NCBI GenBank assembly: GCA_016839555.1
Contig: JAEOUA010000010.1
Location: 124,001-188,000 of the forward strand
From: Promethearchaeota archaeon
Lineage (GTDB): Archaea > Asgardarchaeota > Lokiarchaeia > Sigyniarchaeales > SOKP01
DNA: 64,000 nt
Reading direction: 5' to 3'
Under the pieces are notes generated by a model. The model was not told the origin of the DNA, did not search any database, and saw nothing but the letters and a program-made list of their open reading frames with translations. Positions 1 to 8,211 of this stretch are shown here, one piece after another. The number at the start of each line of letters is the position of its first letter. Position 1 is the stretch's first letter. Both the position numbers and the translations under genes were made by a program.

Positions 1-242
1 CACTTGTTTTTAGAAAAATCAATTCATCTTTCAATTCTAAAAACTAAAGTATTGATTTCATAGGAATTAAAATAAATTATTATATTATTCTTAGATGATT
101 ATTTATATCTCCCAATTTATTTTAAACTGATATATATAGTTCAAATTTCACAATTTGAATATTCCCTTTAAAAAATTATTAATTAGTAAGCTATTATAAA
201 TATTAGATTATAATTTTAATAATATCGCTTCTTTAAATAGTT

Positions 243-950
243 ATGATTATGAATTTTGAAAGATACAATTCGCGATTCCAAGCTGGAAGGAAATTAATCA
301 TATTTCTTAAGAATAATGATAATGAATTGTATAAATACCTCAAAAATAATACTAGTAAATTTTTTTGTTTTGCCATTCCTAATGGTGGAGTTCCTGTCGC
401 AGAGGGATTTTGCACCGAGATGAAACTTAATTATGATTTATTAATAGTAAGAAAAATCAAAATTCCATATAATCCTGAAGCGGGGTTTGGATCAATCACA
501 CCCGATGGAACCGTGTTACTTAATAAAGAACTTTTAAACTATTTGAATCTGAATAGAGAAGAAATTAATGAATCTATAGACATTACTAAAAATGAAATTC
601 GAGATCGCTTACAATTTTATCACAAACAAGCAAATCTTGTAAGGGATTATGAGAACAAAATTAAAAATAAGATAATCTTTCTGATGGATGATGGATTGGC
701 TTCTGGATTTACCATGTTGGCAGCTATTAAAATGGTAAAAAAGTATAACCCAGAGGAAGTCTATGTTCTTACTCCAACTGCACCGTATAGAACGGTAGTA
801 AGAATTGAAAAAAAGGTTAAGAAGGTTTTTTGTCCTAATATTAGAAAGGTTATGCGATTTGCGGTTGCTGATGCCTATAAACAATGGTATGATGTGCCCG
901 AATCCGAAGTACTGGATATTTTAAATCAATCAAATTATTATATGAAATAA
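243..950 (+). CDS. Phosphoribosyltransferase-family protein
   Basis: A 235-residue soluble protein of the type I phosphoribosyltransferase fold. The PRPP-binding loop is visible at about residues 145-160 (IIFLMDDGLASGFT): a hydrophobic strand, two acidic residues and the small/Thr loop typical of these enzymes. An N-terminal AIPNGGVPVAEGF segment and a VRKIKIPYNPEAGFGSI segment match the predicted phosphoribosyltransferases of the COG1926 type, whose substrate is generally unknown. A second in-frame ATG lies two codons downstream (residue 3), so the start could be 249. The gene stands alone upstream of an oppositely oriented small gene. A phosphoribosyl-transfer or salvage role is inferred from the fold; the base it uses cannot be read from the sequence. 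Confidence 0.8.
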   Translation: MIMNFERYNSRFQAGRKLIIFLKNNDNELYKYLKNNTSKFFCFAIPNGGVPVAEGFCTEMKLNYDLLIVRKIKIPYNPEAGFGSITPDGTVLLNKELLNYLNLNREEINESIDITKNEIRDRLQFYHKQANLVRDYENKIKNKIIFLMDDGLASGFTMLAAIKMVKKYNPEEVYVLTPTAPYRTVVRIEKKVKKVFCPNIRKVMRFAVADAYKQWYDVPESEVLDILNQSNYYMK

Positions 951-1035
951 ATTATAACAAAATACACAATATGAACTAAGCAATAATTAAAAAATAATAA
1001 AAAAAAATAGATTTTTCCTTCTCTAAAAATAAAAA

Positions 1036-1302
1036 TTATGCGTTTTTTAACCGAAATAGGATACTAGAATGTGGGATGTAAAAATCATAATCATCCTTAA
1101 TTATTACGGTATTAAAATAGTCTGCAAGTCCTAAGAATCCTCTAATTACGGATTCATCCTCTTCAAATTCAAATGTAACTTCAGCAATCGCATTTTTCCC
1201 TCTAATTGAACAATCCTCGTATACTTGTTCATCAATTAAGGGAATTTGCATCTCGGTTATAATCTCTTTAACACGCTTGATAAAAAAATCTTTATCAGCC
1301 AT
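1036..1302 (-). CDS. Small conserved-looking protein, unknown function
   Basis: An 88-residue acidic protein beginning MADKDFFIKRVKEIITEM. It has an amphipathic N-terminal helix, then beta-rich segments (NAIAEVTFEFEEDESVIRGF) and a C-terminal ILFRLKNA. No transmembrane segment, Cys cluster or known motif is visible. It is transcribed divergently from the proline-rich gene at 1550. Its normal codon pattern and clean ATG start support a real gene, but I do not recognise the family. Confidence 0.5.
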   Translation of the reverse strand: MADKDFFIKRVKEIITEMQIPLIDEQVYEDCSIRGKNAIAEVTFEFEEDESVIRGFLGLADYFNTVIIKDDYDFYIPHSSILFRLKNA

Positions 1303-1549
1303 AATTTCTCACCAAAATAATTTTTTAAAAATTTATCAAATTAGATATCTTATGTTTTATTATTATTAATTAAGTATAAATTTTTTGTATAAATAAAAAA
1401 CTTTTAAAGAAGAAGACTATTTTAAAGCAAAATAATTTAGTGGAGAAAAAATAAGTAAAAATAAATTTATAAAATTAGATTATTTTTATTTTAATAATAT
1501 TGTTCTTAAAATATGGTAATTAAAAAATTAATATTAATGAGGATTAATT

Positions 1550-2182
1550 ATGGTTTCAGATAAAAAAAAGATTAATCGCGTTTTAGATTTCTTGAGAAAA
1601 GGGCTCACAAGTTTATCAGATGAATTAAGTGATGCCGTTAAGAATATTAACGATTTTATCGATTCCCTACAAAAAGCTGAGAAAGATCTGATAGGTATAT
1701 CTGTCTCAGAAGCAGTTCAAACAGTCAGTACTTCATCTAAACAAGTAGTCACCACTGCAAGCAATGCTAAGGTATCTGCTGCAAGTACTTTATTTAATTT
1801 GCTAAGTGGGGGGAGATCTTCTCCAGCTGCTCCGACAACCGCCAGTTTAGCGCCTGTCGCGGGACCACCGAAAGCACCCGCTGCTGGACCTCCAAAGGCA
1901 CCCGCTGCTGGACCTCCAAAACCACCTACCGCCGGACCTCCGAAAGCACCCGCTGCTGGACCTCCAAAACCACCTACCGCCGGACCACCGAGCGTGCCTG
2001 CCTCAGGTCCACCAAAAGCCCCTGTGACTCCTCCTAAGCCTCCTGTTGCTGGACCACCGAGTGCACCAACTACATCTGCCACACCTTCTACAACCCAAGT
2101 TGAAGGAGGAGGACTTTCTTCTCTCCGAGATGAAATGTTGGGTGAATTGGAAAGACTTAAGAAGATAATGCGTGGGGAATAA
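1550..2182 (+). CDS. Proline-rich repeat protein with helical ends
   Basis: A 210-residue protein in three parts. Residues 1-50 are helical and charged (INRVLDFLRKGLTSLSDEL), residues 50-100 are Ser/Thr/Ala-rich, and residues 104-173 are a run of about eight imperfect 8-residue units of the form AGPPKAPA or AGPPKPPT. Residues 187-210 form a conserved-looking C-terminal helix (GGGLSSLRDEMLGELERLKK). There is no signal peptide or membrane segment. Repeats of this kind form polyproline helices, which in eukaryotes bind profilin, SH3 or WW domains. The downstream co-oriented genes are a giant helical protein and an actin-related protein, so a cytoskeletal scaffold role is plausible but only inferred. 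The repeat region is far more GC-rich than its surroundings. Confidence 0.75.
   Translation: MVSDKKKINRVLDFLRKGLTSLSDELSDAVKNINDFIDSLQKAEKDLIGISVSEAVQTVSTSSKQVVTTASNAKVSAASTLFNLLSGGRSSPAAPTTASLAPVAGPPKAPAAGPPKAPAAGPPKPPTAGPPKAPAAGPPKPPTAGPPSVPASGPPKAPVTPPKPPVAGPPSAPTTSATPSTTQVEGGGLSSLRDEMLGELERLKKIMRGE
1859..2068 (+). repeat. In-gene tandem repeat, period 24 nt, encoding GPPK-type octapeptides
   Basis: Tandem 24-nt units encode AGPPKAPA, AGPPKPPT and AGPPSVPA variants. Some units are nearly identical at the DNA level, including a repeated unit reading gcacccgctgctggacctcc. The last units are more divergent and one is extended (PVTPPKPPV). Near-identity between units indicates recent expansion by slippage or unequal crossover, so copy number may vary between strains or assemblies. 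Confidence 0.85.
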
Positions 2183-2327
2183 CTAAATATCTTTTTATAA
2201 ATTTTATAAATAATGTTTAAATGTTTTATAGCTCTTTTTAAATGGAAATAATATAAAGATCAAGAAAATTCTCATTTTTATTGAAATAATTAATTTCATA
2301 GGGTATTAAAATCCGTGGGGTTAGGAT

Positions 2328-5300
2328 TTGTCAGATAATGGAAATAATATGATACGGAGTCTATGGTATTTAAATATTAATTCCACTAATGGTGTAGCCA
2401 TAGGCAAGTGTGGGAATAAAGGAAGTAATCTTACAGATCTGGATATAACTGCTGGATTGATAACCGCCAGTCAACAGTTAAATAATGAGATGGTTAATAA
2501 TGAGGAAACCAGTAAATATCATATTGAAGAAATAAAAGGAGGTTCAAAAAGGATAACACTTTATTCTACTTGGGCTAATGAAATAAGTAAACACGATAAA
2601 ACACTTGAAATTCCTATAGTTACCTCAATGCTACAAATATCTAGTCCAGAAATGCAAGAAACAGATTATAGTAAATTACTTTTATTTTTAAGAGATTTAA
2701 ATGATCAAATAATTTACCGGTTTATACTAAGAGAATTAGTCCAAGAAAGAACAATCGACCCTATTATTCATATAGATATCTTAAATCACCTTGTTAAAAA
2801 GTATAATGTAGATCAGAAAGGAATTTTAGGAAGCACTAGCAAAAATTTAGAGCAATTAATCGAACATGTTTTAACCAATATTTTTGAAAAAAATAAAAAT
2901 ATATTAAAGATATTGCTCTCTAGAGTCCCATTACAAAGCACTTTTTTTCAACAAGAATATATTAAAAGCATACAGGGGCTTAAAAAATTCCTAAAAAACC
3001 AAATAACTGAATTTTTGATAATTGAAACGTTTTTAACTTATATAAGGGAAGAAAAAATCTATGCAGAGAAAAATTCATTTAAAAATATAAGAAACCATTA
3101 TAATGAATATCTTGATAAACAAGAAACTTATTTCCAAAATAAAACAGCATTAAACAATGCTTTAGAGCGCAGTATATTAATTTTAGAGAATTTAACACCA
3201 CAATTTGATAAATTAGCATACAAGGATAATGTAAAAGATTTTTATGAAATAAAGAAAGCTCTTCTTGAAATACCAAACATAGAGCAGTTTTTAAAAGAGA
3301 TTTATTTAGATTTTAAAAAAAATACAAGCGCACAAAAGTTTAACATAATCAAAGAGAAATCGAATTATAAAGAACTTGATGTTAATAAGGATTTAGTTAA
3401 AGAAAATATAGTATCAAAAGAGGATTCAAAAGAATCTTATAAAAAATTAAAAATATTAAAAGAAAACCTCCAAGCAATTGTTTTTCTTACTGAAAAATTA
3501 TTTAAAGCTGATACAACATCATTATTAGACAAATTAAAGAATAAATTTGAAAAGGTAATAAATCAAAATCCTAAGTTCGAAAATAAGTCAAATCAAGTTG
3601 AATCTTATTACAAAATAAAAAATACTTTAGTCCGATATAACGAATATAACCAAAGTTTGAGAAAAATTTTAACTGGAAATAACTATAGAGAAAAAGTTAG
3701 TCAAATGATGAAAAAGAGTAGAAGTAACCTTCTTACCAAACTGTTAGATGCACTTTTTTCTGAAATATTTCATTCATATAGTCATTTTAAATATGTTATT
3801 GCGTATCCTGGTGATTTTAAAAAATTTATAATTGAAAAATTAATACAACACTTAAACCAATTTCTAAAAAATATTCAAAATTTTGGCTTTGCAAATATAT
3901 TAAATGAAATCTTACGAATAATTAATCCTAATAATTTGATAAAATATTATTCAACCTGTTTGTTGAGATCTTTTTTAGCAAATTTTTTATTAGAAAATTT
4001 TAGGGATCATCCTTTTGCTATCACTGATATTAATCCCGTTTTGGCTTTTGATACCTATTCACTTAAGTTTTGTGCTGAAATTATTAAGAATTCCGGATTA
4101 AATGAAGATATTTATAATGTTATTGATCAAATAAAATTACCCGAAGATTATAAAGAATCTTTCGTTCAAATAATGGATAGTACGGGCTTGACAACTGAGG
4201 ATATAATAAATGAACTAAACAATTCTCGCAAAATATTTAATTCTTGGGTTAATCACATTGATGATTTAATGAATAGTTTGAAAAAAGTAAAGAAAAATAT
4301 CACACCTAATATGTTGATTGATTATTGTTATGAGTTTATAGAAGAGAATAAAAATAAAGCAGATGAGTACATAGAAAAGGGGATCTATTTCATTAAGGAT
4401 AATATTTTAAAAAATACGAAGAAAGGGAGTATAGAACAAAGGAATGAATTAATAGAAATTTATAATAATGAAATCGAAATTCAAGAGCTAAAAAATAAAC
4501 TTCAAAAGATAGAAAATGATACGACTAAAATTTTCGGTGGAAAGCATCCTTATAATAAATTAATTTCTAAGGTGAATTCACTTCTTGCCAATCAATTAAA
4601 TCAAGATAAAGAAATAATATCAGACATCATAAATAGTCTTGATTATTTGGTAGACACACAGAAAGTTGAAAATGTAAAATTTGTTTTAAATAAAATTGAT
4701 AATTTTAGAAAATTATTCGAAAATAGTAATGAAGTAAAAAAATTAGAAGAGAATTTAAGTAATGTATTCGAATATGAGAGATTTAAAGAACTTTATATCA
4801 AGTTAGACGCTCTTAACAATAAATTTTTAAAGTTAGAGCAATATTCTCATATAAAGGGTTTACTAAAAACTGCTTCCAGCCAAGAACCAATATTTGGAAA
4901 ATCTAAGATTGAATGCAAATATAAAGCATATAATCTACTATTAGAGGCTTTAGTGGAAACATATTCAGTTATATACGAAGATTTTTTTGGTAAATTCTCT
5001 TTTGAAGATACTAAAGGTCTATTTTTTTCTGATGTAAAGGTAACTATTAATCTCGGAAAAATTTTTAATTATCAGTATAATATTGTAAAAAAAGCATTCC
5101 AGTTTAAAACGGGATTAGATAGATTAAAAGATGTTTTCGAAAATATTGAAAAATACTCAAATAAATTTGATTATATTGATTTAAACTACGCTATGAATTA
5201 TTTGAGAAAATTTAAAAAACATAATGAGTACATTGGCTCTGAATTGATAGAATATCTTTATAAGAAAGAAAATTTAAAGAAATTTTTTGATTATATTATT

Positions 5301-6287
5301 AACTATTTCAGTAAAAAATCGAAAATAAAAGATTTACAAGAGTCAATTAAAATATTATATACCAACACTCTAAAATATATTAAAGGATCTGGAAAAGTGC
5401 CTTTTTTTCCTAAAGATTTAAGAGTTTTGAAAGATGAACAACTCCTCATTTTACACGGTATACTAGAAAATGTTCAAAAATCTGACAAATCTTTTTATAT
5501 TAAAGGAAATCATCCTGATAAAAATCATCCATCAAATAAATACAATTTAAATAATCTCTCAGAAAAAAAAATTGAAAAATTAATAGAAAACATTAATGAG
5601 ATTGAAAGTTTTTTCAGAAAGGATATAAGTTTTCTATTTAAAAAACTTTCTTATGAGGCTGAAAATTTGAGACCACTTGAGGAAATTATTGATGAAGTTC
5701 ATGATGAGTTAAAAGAAAGCATTAAACAAGAAGTAGAAAAATATTCTTTAAGTGAATATGATTTTAAGGATATAAACAAGATCAGGATTATGGCATTATT
5801 AAATCGAACTGAATATGAATTACCTCTTGATATTAAATTATATTTAATCAATCAAGGGCGCTATAACAGAGCAACAATAGAAAACTTAATAAAAGCATCT
5901 ACAAAAATAAGCGAATTATTTAAATTAATAATAAATAGAGCCGTTTTAAAAGATCCAGTATTAAAGGCCCTTTTAAATATACAATTAAAGTTTGAAGAAA
6001 ATGGAACTGCCATTCTTCCCTACAAATTAACAATTACTTCTGAAATTACAACACAGAATAAATTTGCGATATTTGGAAAAAATTCTCTATGGGAAAATCA
6101 ACATTATCTTAAAGGATTTAAATTATCTGAGGAAGAGAGTCATAAAAAGACATATGAACAAGTTTTAAAAACTAAAGTTAATCTAAAAATATCAGAAGAA
6201 TTAAAACCCTTAATGAATATTCTTAATAAATATTCGAGAGAGATTCATACGGGATTTAACAAGGTTTATAAAAAACTATTTGAATAG
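2328..6287 (+). CDS. Giant (1319 aa) helical/coiled-coil protein upstream of an actin-related gene
   Basis: The start is TTG, preceded by a GGGGTTAGGA purine-rich site; no upstream in-frame ATG fits better. Residues 1 to about 90 look like a small alpha/beta domain: MIRSLWYLNINSTNGVAI, then DLDITAGLITASQQLNNEM, then HIEEIKGGSKRITLYS. That order resembles the longin/roadblock-like N-termini common in Asgard archaea, but this is a pattern impression only. The remaining roughly 1200 residues are Lys/Glu/Asn/Ile-rich and almost entirely predicted helix, with heptad-like stretches and no membrane segment, signal peptide or catalytic motif. The gene lies between the polyproline protein and an actin-related gene in the same orientation. 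A structural, tether-like or scaffold role is inferred. I do not recognise a family. Confidence 0.7.
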   Translation: MSDNGNNMIRSLWYLNINSTNGVAIGKCGNKGSNLTDLDITAGLITASQQLNNEMVNNEETSKYHIEEIKGGSKRITLYSTWANEISKHDKTLEIPIVTSMLQISSPEMQETDYSKLLLFLRDLNDQIIYRFILRELVQERTIDPIIHIDILNHLVKKYNVDQKGILGSTSKNLEQLIEHVLTNIFEKNKNILKILLSRVPLQSTFFQQEYIKSIQGLKKFLKNQITEFLIIETFLTYIREEKIYAEKNSFKNIRNHYNEYLDKQETYFQNKTALNNALERSILILENLTPQFDKLAYKDNVKDFYEIKKALLEIPNIEQFLKEIYLDFKKNTSAQKFNIIKEKSNYKELDVNKDLVKENIVSKEDSKESYKKLKILKENLQAIVFLTEKLFKADTTSLLDKLKNKFEKVINQNPKFENKSNQVESYYKIKNTLVRYNEYNQSLRKILTGNNYREKVSQMMKKSRSNLLTKLLDALFSEIFHSYSHFKYVIAYPGDFKKFIIEKLIQHLNQFLKNIQNFGFANILNEILRIINPNNLIKYYSTCLLRSFLANFLLENFRDHPFAITDINPVLAFDTYSLKFCAEIIKNSGLNEDIYNVIDQIKLPEDYKESFVQIMDSTGLTTEDIINELNNSRKIFNSWVNHIDDLMNSLKKVKKNITPNMLIDYCYEFIEENKNKADEYIEKGIYFIKDNILKNTKKGSIEQRNELIEIYNNEIEIQELKNKLQKIENDTTKIFGGKHPYNKLISKVNSLLANQLNQDKEIISDIINSLDYLVDTQKVENVKFVLNKIDNFRKLFENSNEVKKLEENLSNVFEYERFKELYIKLDALNNKFLKLEQYSHIKGLLKTASSQEPIFGKSKIECKYKAYNLLLEALVETYSVIYEDFFGKFSFEDTKGLFFSDVKVTINLGKIFNYQYNIVKKAFQFKTGLDRLKDVFENIEKYSNKFDYIDLNYAMNYLRKFKKHNEYIGSELIEYLYKKENLKKFFDYIINYFSKKSKIKDLQESIKILYTNTLKYIKGSGKVPFFPKDLRVLKDEQLLILHGILENVQKSDKSFYIKGNHPDKNHPSNKYNLNNLSEKKIEKLIENINEIESFFRKDISFLFKKLSYEAENLRPLEEIIDEVHDELKESIKQEVEKYSLSEYDFKDINKIRIMALLNRTEYELPLDIKLYLINQGRYNRATIENLIKASTKISELFKLIINRAVLKDPVLKALLNIQLKFEENGTAILPYKLTITSEITTQNKFAIFGKNSLWENQHYLKGFKLSEEESHKKTYEQVLKTKVNLKISEELKPLMNILNKYSREIHTGFNKVYKKLFE

Positions 6288-6517
6288 AAAAACTATAATT
6301 TCACTAAAAGATATTTTGATTGTTTATTTAATTCATTTTTTAATATTATACTAATAGATAAGTGGAGAGTGAAATCGCTTTCTAATTATGGATTTGGATT
6401 ATTTTATTAAAAATATTTATATAGATCTTCATAAAACTAAAAATTTAATATAAAATTCTTCTATTATTATGCAAAAAAGGATTAAATTTTTTATTATATT
6501 ATTTTAATTTCTATTAG

Positions 6518-6526
6518 TTATAAAAA
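6518..6526 (+). promoter_or_regulatory. TATA-like box for the actin-related gene
   Basis: The sequence ttataaaaa ends about 21 nt before the ATG at 6548. Archaeal TATA boxes lie about 25 nt before the transcription start, so this spacing suggests a leaderless or nearly leaderless mRNA. No Shine-Dalgarno-like site precedes the ATG, which agrees. Position and sequence are the only evidence. Confidence 0.4.
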
Positions 6527-6547
6527 GATTGCTTATAGTTTAAAAAG

Positions 6548-7663
6548 ATGGCAAACCGAACAATTGTAATGGATATAGGTGCATATAGCTCAAAAGTCGG
6601 ATTTGCGGGAGAAGATACCCCAACACTTGAATTTTTTACAAGAGTAGGAAAACCGAAATATCAAGAATTAGATAAAAAATTTATGAAATTAGACCAAGAA
6701 TTATATGTGGGAGACGAAATACAATCAGTGGGTTTATACAAAATTTTTAATCCCATCCAAAAAGGTAAAATCGTGGATTGGAATTATTTTAGGAAGATAA
6801 TCGATTATTGTTTTTATAATTTAAGGGTTGATCCTACTCTTGTAAATGTTCTTTTTGCCATTCACCCTCTCTTTCCTTCTAAAGATAAAAAACGATTGTT
6901 CGAATTATTTTTAGAAGAAATTCAATGCCGAGCATTTTATCCGATTTTGGAAACGATGCTTATTTTATATTCAGGGGGGTTTCAAACGGGACTAATAGTT
7001 GAAATTGGTGAAAGTAGCACAAGAATAGTTCCTATATATAAGGGCTATATAATTGATCATGCTATAGAGGTTTTAGAGATAGGTGGTAAAGTTTTAACAA
7101 AATATATGGGAGAGGTAATTGAGAACAGTACTGGGTTTAGCCCTGATACTTCTATAAGAAGGGAAATCATGCGAGCACTTAAAGAGAAGGCTTGCTTTAT
7201 ATCATTAGACTATAAAGAAGATTTACGAAGAAGTAATCAATATAAAAAGGAATATTATTTACCTGACGGTTCAACTATCACTCTAAGTAAAGAAAGGTTT
7301 ATGGTTCCCGAATTATTATTTAATCCCAAATCAGGTTTTGAGTTTAAACCATTACATGAAGCAGTATTGGATGTATTAGAGAAATGTGATGTCAACATAC
7401 GACCGAAATTGTTAAAAAAAATCTTTTTATCAGGAGGTTCCTCAATGTTTCCCAATCTGAAATCCCGCTTATATCAAGAATTAGAATTAGAATTAGCAAG
7501 AAGAAAGAAAGAAAACCTTGGCATCAAAATTATTGCCCCTCGCGAAAGAAGAAATTCTGTATGGATCGGAGGTTCTATATTAGCCATTCTTCCTGAATTT
7601 TCTGAGAAATGGATCACAAGGGCTTCTTATTTTAGAAATGGAATACCCCAAGAATTATTATAA
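6548..7663 (+). CDS. Actin-related protein with substituted nucleotide-site residues
   Basis: A 371-residue member of the actin/Hsp70 ATPase superfamily, collinear with eukaryotic actin from the phosphate-1 strand (MDIGAYSSKVGFAGED, from residue 8) to the C-terminus (NSVWIGGSILAILPEF). Actin hallmarks seen include LYVGDEIQS, PIQKGKIVDW, TGLIVEIGESSTRIVPIYKG, ISLDYKEDL, YYLPDGSTITL, LSGGSSMFPN and IKIIAPRERR. Key positions differ from canonical actin: Ser14 is Ala12, Gly15 is Tyr13, Gln137 is Glu135, Asp154 is Glu152, Asp157 is Glu155 and His161 is Arg159. Canonical actins keep all of these, so this is better called an actin-related protein than a bona fide filament actin. It may bind nucleotide but hydrolyse slowly or differently. 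It follows a giant helical gene in the same orientation. Confidence 0.9.
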   Translation: MANRTIVMDIGAYSSKVGFAGEDTPTLEFFTRVGKPKYQELDKKFMKLDQELYVGDEIQSVGLYKIFNPIQKGKIVDWNYFRKIIDYCFYNLRVDPTLVNVLFAIHPLFPSKDKKRLFELFLEEIQCRAFYPILETMLILYSGGFQTGLIVEIGESSTRIVPIYKGYIIDHAIEVLEIGGKVLTKYMGEVIENSTGFSPDTSIRREIMRALKEKACFISLDYKEDLRRSNQYKKEYYLPDGSTITLSKERFMVPELLFNPKSGFEFKPLHEAVLDVLEKCDVNIRPKLLKKIFLSGGSSMFPNLKSRLYQELELELARRKKENLGIKIIAPRERRNSVWIGGSILAILPEFSEKWITRASYFRNGIPQELL

Positions 7664-7818
7664 AACTTGACTTCTATTAATTTTGATTTAATAAAACCTA
7701 AGTTTTTATTATGCTACTAAATCATATTAAAGCCTAAGATCAAAGATAATATCGTGGTATTATATTTAATTTAATAAAACTGATTATTTAATTTTTATAA
7801 TATAAGGTTAGAATTTAT

Positions 7819-8211
7819 GTGAAAAAAATAATGGAAAATTTAGATAATATTGATTTGAATCCCAGGCAAATAATGAAAAAATATTATAAGCCTGATTATG
7901 GTCCTCTTTTTAATAAAATTAAAAATATTCGAGCTCCCGTAAAAAATAAAATTTTAGAAACACTTTTAGATGGCAAATGGCATTCAGAATTAGAGATTAT
8001 TAGAATTGCAAAAAGAGAACAACAATATATTGGATCCGTAACCATATCTACTATGATTCATTCATTAAATAAGGTTTTAAAAAACGATTATATTGAAAAG
8101 CAAGTCATTGAGGGGAAAATGTATTACAAATTATCTGACAATTATGTTGGATTAACAAGAGCCGCCTATTCAAGATATAAACATAAAACCCTTGATATTA
8201 ATGATATTTAA
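7819..8211 (+). CDS. Winged-helix DNA-binding-like protein
   Basis: A 130-residue protein starting at GTG, with an aaggttag purine site about 11 nt upstream; an in-frame ATG at 7831 is the alternative. Residues about 45-105 (KNKILETLLDGKWHSELEII through YIEKQVIEGKMYYKL) have the helix-turn-helix plus wing arrangement of archaeal winged-helix proteins. The wing hairpin is in YIEKQVIEGKMYYKLS. No ligand domain is visible. It ends convergently with topoisomerase, sharing 4 nt across the two stop codons. A transcriptional regulator is the likeliest role, with unknown target. Confidence 0.6.
   Translation: MKKIMENLDNIDLNPRQIMKKYYKPDYGPLFNKIKNIRAPVKNKILETLLDGKWHSELEIIRIAKREQQYIGSVTISTMIHSLNKVLKNDYIEKQVIEGKMYYKLSDNYVGLTRAAYSRYKHKTLDINDI

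Noticed and set aside
1..242. Possible RNA gene or array at the window start
   Set aside because: AT-rich with no stable fold, no tRNA arm and no repeat visible; likely promoter DNA of the phosphoribosyltransferase gene.
1717..2082. Antisense Gly-rich open frame of 121 residues
   Set aside because: It is the complement of the proline-repeat region of the gene at 1550 (Pro codons read as Gly) and has no independent start signal.
2154..2182. MIT-interacting (ESCRT-III tail) motif at the end of the proline-rich protein
   Set aside because: ERLKKIM resembles the RL-x-x-L core, but the Leu at -3 is missing and the spacing is off, so it was not called.
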